A stretch of DNA of 64,000 nt from a virus: positions 1 to 64,000 of the IMG/VR virus record IMGVR_UViG_3300036791_000462; one strand, written 5' to 3'. Every line of letters starts with the position of its first letter. The first letter of the stretch is position 1. Shown here one piece after another: positions 43,825 to 48,749 of this stretch. A program made the translations under genes and the position numbers. Below the pieces are notes generated by a model that made no database searches, was not told the origin of the DNA, and saw only the letters and a list, made by a program, of their open reading frames with translations.

Positions 43825-44091
43825 GAAGCAGGTGTCGCAGGTGCAGTGTGGCTGCTTGCCGCTTCTGCAGGTCGCCATCGCTTTGTGCCTCGGCATGAAC
43901 GGGTCGAGCAGCGGGTGCTCAACGATCTCGCGACACTGCTCGCAGTTGGGGTCGTAGATGCCGAGCTTCTCCCAGCGCGCGAGGCGCTCCTCGCGGGTTT
44001 CGCTGGCCCCGAACGGCGAGATCGCGAACACGGTCTGGTTGCCGTTCTCGTCAAAGCGCTCGACGCTGCGGTCAATCAGCGGTTGTCCCAT
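43822..44091 (-). CDS. Cysteine-rich small protein
   Basis: The 89-aa protein starts at ATG 44091 (ATGA overlap). It has CEQC in the middle and a C-terminal cluster CRSGKQPHCTCDTCF, likely a zinc site. It is the last gene of the operon led by operator copy 5. The function is unknown. Confidence 0.68.
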   Translation of the reverse strand: MGQPLIDRSVERFDENGNQTVFAISPFGASETREERLARWEKLGIYDPNCEQCREIVEHPLLDPFMPRHKAMATCRSGKQPHCTCDTCF

Positions 44092-44450
44092 CAGTCCTGC
44101 CACCTCCTGGTTCCGGCTTCCTCGAACTCCTCGCGGGTGATCTCCTGCACCTCGGCGAGCGGCACGAACCCCGGCTCGCCACGCGGCTCCATCACCGAGT
44201 AGCACCACGCACAGAAGCTCTCGCGCATCGACCAGGCGTAGCGGGCGGAGTCGGCATCCTCGCCGTACAGACGGATGCTGTACCCGTAGATCGTGATCGC
44301 CTTGGCGGGTGCCATCGAGACGTACACGATCCCGTCGCGCTCGAACGGCTCCTGCGGGTTGCCGCCCCAGCGGCGTTTGAAGTAGAGCGGCTGGCCGTCG
44401 AGCGCGAACGGCGCGTCCGGCTCGGCCTGGTAGTCGAAGGTCGTGCTCAT
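44091..44450 (-). CDS. 119-aa hypothetical protein
   Basis: A beta-rich protein (GQPLYFKRRWGGNPQEPFER, YVSMAPAKAITIYGYSIRL) with a CAWC pair and a helical C-terminus. It overlaps both neighbours by four bases in a tightly coupled operon. The function is unknown. Confidence 0.68.
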   Translation of the reverse strand: MSTTFDYQAEPDAPFALDGQPLYFKRRWGGNPQEPFERDGIVYVSMAPAKAITIYGYSIRLYGEDADSARYAWSMRESFCAWCYSVMEPRGEPGFVPLAEVQEITREEFEEAGTRRWQD

Positions 44451-44683
44451 GCGTTCGCGAGATCGTCGTGCATCCGCCCGATCTCGGTCGCCCGGCGGAT
44501 CTCGCGCAGGTCCGCCTGATCCTCCAGGTAGCGGGCGTTGAGTCGCATCGCGGCGATCTCCGCGTCAGCGAGCGACGGGTAGGTCTTCGCGTTCTGGGTG
44601 CTGTTCGGGTAGCGCTGGTCGATCACCTTGAAAAACGGCGTGTTCAGCGCGTAGGTGGTGGTCGCCTCGTATGGCAGGTTCAT
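44447..44683 (-). CDS. 78-aa hypothetical protein
   Basis: A short protein (ALNTPFFKVIDQRYPNSTQN, then a long helix AEIAAMRLNARYLEDQADLR). The shared element CGACCGAGGAGG is before its ATG even though it is inside the operon and has no operator of its own. The function is unknown. Confidence 0.66.
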   Translation of the reverse strand: MNLPYEATTTYALNTPFFKVIDQRYPNSTQNAKTYPSLADAEIAAMRLNARYLEDQADLREIRRATEIGRMHDDLANA

Positions 44684-45088
44684 CTAGCCCTCCTCGGTCG
44701 TGGTTTGCAGCCGGTCGATCAGCGCGTCGATCCGCGCGTCCATGAGATCGCCCAACGTGGGATCCCTGTAGCGCCACGTGGCGAGATCGAAGTCGAAGTC
44801 GTAGAAGGCGATCAGCGCCCGCTGCGCACGGTCAAGACGCTGGAACGCTCGGGTCGCGTGCGACCGGTTCGCGGGGCTGCGCCCGTCCTTGACCGCCACC
44901 ACCTGGAACGTCGCGTCGGCTTCGAGCACCGTGCGCACGAGCGCTAGCTCGCGCCGGTAGAGCTTCGCGTCGTCACCGTCGGCGCGGAACATCCGGCGCT
45001 GCTCGGCGGCGATCAGCTTGACCTTCGACTGCTGCTCGGCGCTGTACGCGCGAGCCCAGGCGACCTTGCGTTTCATCAGCTTGCTCAC
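44684..45088 (-). CDS. 134-aa basic helical protein
   Basis: The protein is basic at the N-terminus (MSKLMKRKVAWARAYSAEQQ) and helical through most of its length, with ANRSHATRAFQRLDRAQRAL as the most charged segment. It starts at GTG overlapping the previous stop. It could bind nucleic acid; no family is recognised. Confidence 0.66.
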   Translation of the reverse strand: MSKLMKRKVAWARAYSAEQQSKVKLIAAEQRRMFRADGDDAKLYRRELALVRTVLEADATFQVVAVKDGRSPANRSHATRAFQRLDRAQRALIAFYDFDFDLATWRYRDPTLGDLMDARIDALIDRLQTTTEEG

Positions 45089-45261
45089 GCGGCGGTCTGC
45101 TCCTCGTAGAACCCCTGCGCGCGCTCCTGTGTGGAGAAGCGGTGAACCTGGATCGCCGCGCCCTGCTTGATCGTCACGATCCAGTCGGGCGTCCGTTTGG
45201 TGGTCGCGGTTCGGTGGTCGATGTACGGAGCGGTGACGGTCCGCTCAGAAGTGGTGCTCAT
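45085..45261 (-). CDS. 58-aa hypothetical protein, first gene of operon
   Basis: The frame reads MSTTSERTVTAPYIDHRTAT and ends AQGFYEEQTAA. Two ATGs stand in tandem; the second (45261) is five bases after GAGGAG and is preferred. It begins the operon led by operator copy 5. The function is unknown. Confidence 0.6.
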   Translation of the reverse strand: MSTTSERTVTAPYIDHRTATTKRTPDWIVTIKQGAAIQVHRFSTQERAQGFYEEQTAA

Positions 45262-45324
45262 CATGGCTCCTCGGTCGGTGCGGCCTCATCACCGCACCTA
45301 CATCATAACACACGATGCGTGTTA
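45262..45324 (-). promoter_or_regulatory. Operator/promoter copy 5 with 5' hairpin
   Basis: TAACACGCATCGTGTGTTA at 45306-45324 (minus) is the most perfect dyad of the set (TAACAC/GTGTTA). TATGAT (45302-45307) follows, then a stem GTGCGG...CCGCAC (45278-45297) at the predicted 5' end, then CCGACCGAGGAG. The TAA is the preceding stop codon. Confidence 0.82.
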
Positions 45325-45519
45325 GGACAAGTCCGCCATGCAGGTCGAGAGCATCTCGCGCACGATGTCGCGCTGCTCGTCACGATCCAACCCCACCCAG
45401 GCGTACAACCAGAGCGCGCTCTTGGCCTCGGCGTGCAGCCGCGTCTGCTCGATCCGATCCTCGATGGTGCCGAACTCGATCCCCTCGGCGAGCATCACGT
45501 CGATGTGCTCAGGGTCCAT
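45322..45519 (-). CDS. Small helical hypothetical protein
   Basis: With ATG 45519 the product is 65 aa (MDPEHIDVMLAEGIEFGTIE, then helices with ALWLYAWVGLDRDEQRDIVR). An upstream TTG at 45585 is possible and would add 22 residues. Its TAA stop is inside operator copy 5. The function is unknown. Confidence 0.58.
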   Translation of the reverse strand: MDPEHIDVMLAEGIEFGTIEDRIEQTRLHAEAKSALWLYAWVGLDRDEQRDIVREMLSTCMADLS

Positions 45520-45585
45520 TGCAGGCGCAGTCTCGCACCTCCCAACCCTGAAAACTAGAGCGTCTGACGTGAGCTTTCCTCGCAA

Positions 45586-46011
45586 TTAGCGGGATTCGGC
45601 AAGCTCGCGCGTCTCGATCCCCTCGCGCTCGATCAGCGACTTCGCGAACGAGATCGCCTGGCGCGCTCTGTTGCGCCGGAAGCAGTAGCTCTCCGCCCCC
45701 TCCAACTCATCGCAGTCGAGCCAGCCGGTGAACACGTCGCTGCCCATCCACTCCTCGATCTGCTCGTCGGTCGTGAGCCCGTTGATGTCGAGCGCCCGGC
45801 CGTCCGGCAGGGCGACGTAGACGTGGTCAAGCTCGCCGTCGCGCCAGGCTCCCATCAGTTCCGCGCCGGGGATCAGTTCGCACAGCGCGAGCGCAAGGCT
45901 GTGGCAGTGGCCGCGTGAGAACACGTCATGCGCGTTCTCGTCCAGGACGCCGGGTTCAAGCTCAATCTCTGTGTCGCGCCCGAACCATCCGTTGTAGGTC
46001 CAGGTGGACAA
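45586..46011 (-). CDS. Hypothetical protein with Cys-His-Asp pattern
   Basis: The 141-aa protein starts at TTG 46011, six bases after GAGGAGG. It has RGHCHSLALALCELIPGAEL, DHVYVALPDGRALDINGL and then a helical end. Cys, His and Asp fall in the order of papain- or transglutaminase-like folds and similar proteins occur in other phages, but activity is unproved. It is controlled by operator copy 6. Confidence 0.68.
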   Translation of the reverse strand: MSTWTYNGWFGRDTEIELEPGVLDENAHDVFSRGHCHSLALALCELIPGAELMGAWRDGELDHVYVALPDGRALDINGLTTDEQIEEWMGSDVFTGWLDCDELEGAESYCFRRNRARQAISFAKSLIEREGIETRELAESR

Positions 46012-46079
46012 TTTCTACCTCCTCGGTCGGTTGGAGGGGGAGCGTTTCCCACTAACATCCTAGCACAAAACGTGCGCTA
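46012..46079 (-). promoter_or_regulatory. Operator/promoter copy 6 with short 5' hairpin
   Basis: TAGCGCACGTTTTGTGCTA lies at 46061-46079 (minus), with TAGGAT (46057-46062) as -10. A short stem GGGA...TCCC begins at the predicted 5' end, and CCGACCGAGGAGG precedes the TTG start. Confidence 0.78.
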
Positions 46080-46083
46080 GCGG

Positions 46084-46107
46084 AAACTATTCATGCTTGA
46101 ATAGTTT
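46084..46107. terminator. Perfect AT-rich hairpin between two operons
   Basis: AAACTATTCA-TGCT-TGAATAGTTT is a perfect 10-bp stem, very AT-rich in this GC-rich genome. It stands between the end of the previous operon and operator copy 6. It looks like a bidirectional terminator, or alternatively a separate operator. Confidence 0.55.
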
Positions 46108-46114
46108 GCTGCAG

Positions 46115-46201
46115 CTACGAGAAGCGGCCGTTGACCAGAACCAAGCAGATCGCGTACGTCGCAAAGACGCAGAGGAAGTACAGGAAGGTGCGGCTGGTCA
46201 A
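46115..46201 (-). CDS. Possible 28-aa membrane peptide
   Basis: From TTG 46201 the frame reads LTSRTFLYFLCVFATYAICL and ends VLVNGRFS, a single hydrophobic helix. The open frame extends upstream without a better start. It follows another membrane protein. A translated peptide is possible but support is weak. Confidence 0.3.
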   Translation of the reverse strand: MTSRTFLYFLCVFATYAICLVLVNGRFS

Positions 46202-46220
46202 ACCGCCCGGATGGTACGGC

Positions 46221-46514
46221 TCAGGCTCGGCAGAGCCCCAGATACGTTGCCGCCGCCGCGATCACGGTCGGCAACCCGATCCAGAAGATCAGCGGGTCCA
46301 CCGTCACCGCGAGAATCGAGAGGATCGGAACGGCGACCCAGCGCGCGAGCCCCCACACGGCGCGAGCCTCGGCTCCGTGGTCGCGCAGGCGTTCGGCCAG
46401 TTCCTGCGGCCCCGGTTCTGGGGCGCGCAGACGTTGGCGTTCGGCCTGCTCCTCCAGACGCCGCCGTTCGGCTCTGCGCCCGCTCGCTCTGCCGAGTAGG
46501 AGCCAGCCAAGCAT
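46221..46514 (-). CDS. Membrane protein with coiled coil
   Basis: The 97-aa protein starts at ATG 46514 (overlap with the preceding stop). A basic/coiled N-terminus (RRAERRRLEEQAERQRLRAP) is followed by two hydrophobic stretches (WVAVPILSILAVTVDPLIFW and IGLPTVIAAAATYLGL). The function is unknown. Confidence 0.62.
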   Translation of the reverse strand: MLGWLLLGRASGRRAERRRLEEQAERQRLRAPEPGPQELAERLRDHGAEARAVWGLARWVAVPILSILAVTVDPLIFWIGLPTVIAAAATYLGLCRA

Positions 46515-46813
46515 CAGCGGGAGGGCACCTCGCCGTCGAGCGGCACCCCGAAGCGCTGCAGGATGACCATCACGCCCCACAGCACCTTCAGCAGGTCAAC
46601 CTCAGCGTCCGCGACAGGCCCAACGGCGGTGTAGTCACCAGTCGAGGCCTCCAGGTCGTACGCGCGTTTCCACGCTCTCGCGAACGTGTTGTCGTCCATG
46701 TGCGCAAGCGCGCTCGACACGTCCTTGCCTCGGTACTCGCACTCGGCGCAGTGGTCGTGAAGGATCTGCCGGGCGTCGAACCCGTCGAGCCCGTCGTGGT
46801 AGCTATGCGTCAC
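46514..46813 (-). CDS. 99-aa hypothetical protein
   Basis: The protein has a CAEC pair with nearby His residues (ILHDHCAECEYRGKDVSSAL) and a helical C-terminus (DAEVDLLKVLWGVMVILQRF). CCGACCGAGGGGG precedes its GTG start, a variant of the shared element. The function is unknown. Confidence 0.66.
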   Translation of the reverse strand: MTHSYHDGLDGFDARQILHDHCAECEYRGKDVSSALAHMDDNTFARAWKRAYDLEASTGDYTAVGPVADAEVDLLKVLWGVMVILQRFGVPLDGEVPSR

Positions 46814-47210
46814 GGTTCTCCCCCTCGGTCGGCTTGTCGGGAAAACGCTGCAAATACTGCGGCGAAGCGATCAGCTTCGCCCCCTGGTTCAGCACCTCGG
46901 TAACGGAATGCCACGAGTCGTACAGGTACACGGGAACGTCCACCGTCAGCGCTTCGCCGAGCCCCAGCGTCAGCGCATCGTCACCGAGATCAACCTTCAA
47001 CTGCTTGGTGAACCACAGGTGCGCAGCGCAGCGGTAGAGCGGGTCATCGCGCATCAGATTCTGGGCCAGGATCCGAAAGACGGCGATGCCCTTCGGGTCA
47101 AGCTGAGGGATCACCTCCAGCGGAAGCTGCTTCTCGTAGCCGTGCTCTCTGCCCAGCGCGTACACCGTGAACACGCCCTGCAGATCGACTGCTTTGGCGT
47201 CGTCAAGCAC
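46803..47210 (-). CDS. 135-aa hypothetical protein
   Basis: I use GTG 47210, near the preceding stop. The protein is alpha/beta (VFTVYALGREHGYEKQLPLE, LYRCAAHLWFTKQLKVDLGD, VDVPVYLYDSWHSVTEVLNQ). It ends with a GENRDA tail overlapping the next gene. No family is recognised. Confidence 0.62.
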   Translation of the reverse strand: MLDDAKAVDLQGVFTVYALGREHGYEKQLPLEVIPQLDPKGIAVFRILAQNLMRDDPLYRCAAHLWFTKQLKVDLGDDALTLGLGEALTVDVPVYLYDSWHSVTEVLNQGAKLIASPQYLQRFPDKPTEGENRDA

Positions 47211-47643
47211 GTGGCGTCCTGTCCGGCATGCGCTGGATGAACTCGCGCTCGCGCAGCGCCGGGTAGATGCTCGGCGCGTGCTCGCGCCTGCCGTTGCGCC
47301 GCCCATCCTCGTAGGCGGGCGAGCGGTCAAACTCGGGGTCGTCGCTGTGACGCTGGTAGAGCTTGGTCGCGAACTCTGGGGCACCGAACGCGAGCGTCAA
47401 CGCTGGCTGGTCGCGCGTGAAGTTCTCCAGCGCGTCAGCCATCCCGTCAGCGAACCCCTGCCCGTACGGGATCAGGTCTTCGTTCAGCAGCGGATCGTTG
47501 GGGTGGGGTTCGCGCTGCTGCTGGTAGCGCATCGCGGCGAACGCGGCGTTTGGTGCGGTGTAGCCAAGCTGCAGCTTCTCGCGGTCGCCGCGCATCAGCG
47601 CAGCGGTCGTTTCGCGCAGCGACATCTCATACGGTTCAGCCAT
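47203..47643 (-). CDS. 146-aa hypothetical protein, first gene of operon
   Basis: ATG 47643 follows CCGACCGAGGAG; a longer frame is not used. The protein is helical (YEMSLRETTAALMRGDREKL, GFADGMADALENFTRDQPAL). It leads an operon of four or five small genes controlled by operator copy 7. The function is unknown. Confidence 0.68.
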   Translation of the reverse strand: MAEPYEMSLRETTAALMRGDREKLQLGYTAPNAAFAAMRYQQQREPHPNDPLLNEDLIPYGQGFADGMADALENFTRDQPALTLAFGAPEFATKLYQRHSDDPEFDRSPAYEDGRRNGRREHAPSIYPALREREFIQRMPDRTPRA

Positions 47644-47692
47644 CCGGCTCTCCTCGGTCGGGTAGACCAAGGGTAGCACACGACAGGAGCTA
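47644..47692 (-). promoter_or_regulatory. Operator/promoter copy 7
   Basis: TAGCTCCTGTCGTGTGCTA lies at 47674-47692 (minus); the left half is weaker. TACCCT (47670-47675) is the -10 position. CCGACCGAGGAG follows closely. The TAG is the stop of the preceding gene. Confidence 0.65.
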
Positions 47693-48067
47693 CGGGAAAC
47701 GCATGTCGCTGTGATGCTTGGTGCTTGACCGACGCGCCGTGAGCCTCACCTCGAAGATCACCAAGGCGCTCATGTCCACCACCCACACCCGGCCCTCGTA
47801 CGCGGCGCGGTACGCGGGCTCTGCCCACTGGATCGTACGCTTCCACTCGTGGCGCTCATCGCGGTCATGCGGCCAGCGGATCCGGGCGACCGCCCACGGC
47901 CACACCCGGCTCCAGTCGGTAATCCCCTGCATCTTCTTGCGGCCCAGCAGCACACGAATCTGCTCCGCCGGGGTCATCGCCCGACCCGTGAACTCGTCGG
48001 GATGCCCGCGCGGCAGACTAGCCTGCAGCGGCTCCAGTATCGCCCCCACTTCCTCCGGTCCTTTCAT
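47690..48067 (-). CDS. 125-aa hypothetical protein
   Basis: From ATG 48067, overlapping the preceding gene by 50 bases; a later start is possible. The protein is rich in Trp and Arg (ITDWSRVWPWAVARIRWPHD, ERHEWKRTIQWAEPAYRAAY) with a beta end (VWVVDMSALVIFEVRLTARR). It is read after the toxin-domain and disordered proteins. The function is unknown. Confidence 0.58.
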   Translation of the reverse strand: MKGPEEVGAILEPLQASLPRGHPDEFTGRAMTPAEQIRVLLGRKKMQGITDWSRVWPWAVARIRWPHDRDERHEWKRTIQWAEPAYRAAYEGRVWVVDMSALVIFEVRLTARRSSTKHHSDMRFP

Positions 48068-48749
48068 CGTCGGACTGCAAGTCACGCGGAACCCCGAAGT
48101 CGGCAGCCAGTTGCGGGTCGATGGGAGGTGCCCCTTGATCCCACCCCGGCGGCGGTGTCCACGTTTGCTTGCCCGCACCCTTGCGATAGCGCAGCGGTTC
48201 CGGGGAGCCCGCCTCGAACGGCACGTCGATTCGCATCCCGGCGTCACGAATCTGCGTTTCGGTCATCCCCCCGGCCGGTAGCTCACTGGCCTGCGGGGGG
48301 TTCGGCAGGTCGCTGCTTGAGTCCGCTTCGCTCAACTGGTTCAAGTCCTGCAGCCACTGCGGGTCGTCGCCCGCGAAGTCCTCGTCCACCGGTCCTTCGG
48401 GCTCGGCGACGCCCTGCACCGGCTCGGTCAGACGGTGCCTGCCGCCGACCATCCCGGCGATCTCCTCGGCGCTGGACGGCCACAGGTCATCCTGCGCCTG
48501 GGGGTTGGTCATCCACCCGTTGTCGTTCTCAGAGAACGTGTCGCCGTCACCCGGTCCTGTCTGGCGGTACGGTGTCGTCCCGTCACGCAGCCAGTAGGTG
48601 TAGTCGCCGCCTTCGTAGTCCGATCTTGGTGGTCCCGGCAGCGGGCGTTGCGGCAGTGTTTGCGACGGGTCCGTTTCGCGGTTGACCGTCCCGCCTGGAT
48701 CGACTGGTGCGAGCGGGTCGCGGGCCTCGTCCAACTCGTCGGCCATCAC
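48018..48749 (-). CDS. Disordered acidic protein after the toxin-domain gene
   Basis: A 243-aa Pro/Gly/Asp/Glu-rich protein without clear domains; GTG 48749 overlaps the stop of the zeta/RelA gene and ATG 48746 follows directly. Short motifs (YWLRDGTTPYRQ, MTETQIRDAGMRIDVPFEAG) are the only ordered parts. Coupling to the toxin-domain gene suggests a partner role, such as chaperone, packaging tether or antitoxin, but none is shown. Confidence 0.62.
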   Translation of the reverse strand: MMADELDEARDPLAPVDPGGTVNRETDPSQTLPQRPLPGPPRSDYEGGDYTYWLRDGTTPYRQTGPGDGDTFSENDNGWMTNPQAQDDLWPSSAEEIAGMVGGRHRLTEPVQGVAEPEGPVDEDFAGDDPQWLQDLNQLSEADSSSDLPNPPQASELPAGGMTETQIRDAGMRIDVPFEAGSPEPLRYRKGAGKQTWTPPPGWDQGAPPIDPQLAADFGVPRDLQSDDERTGGSGGDTGAAAG

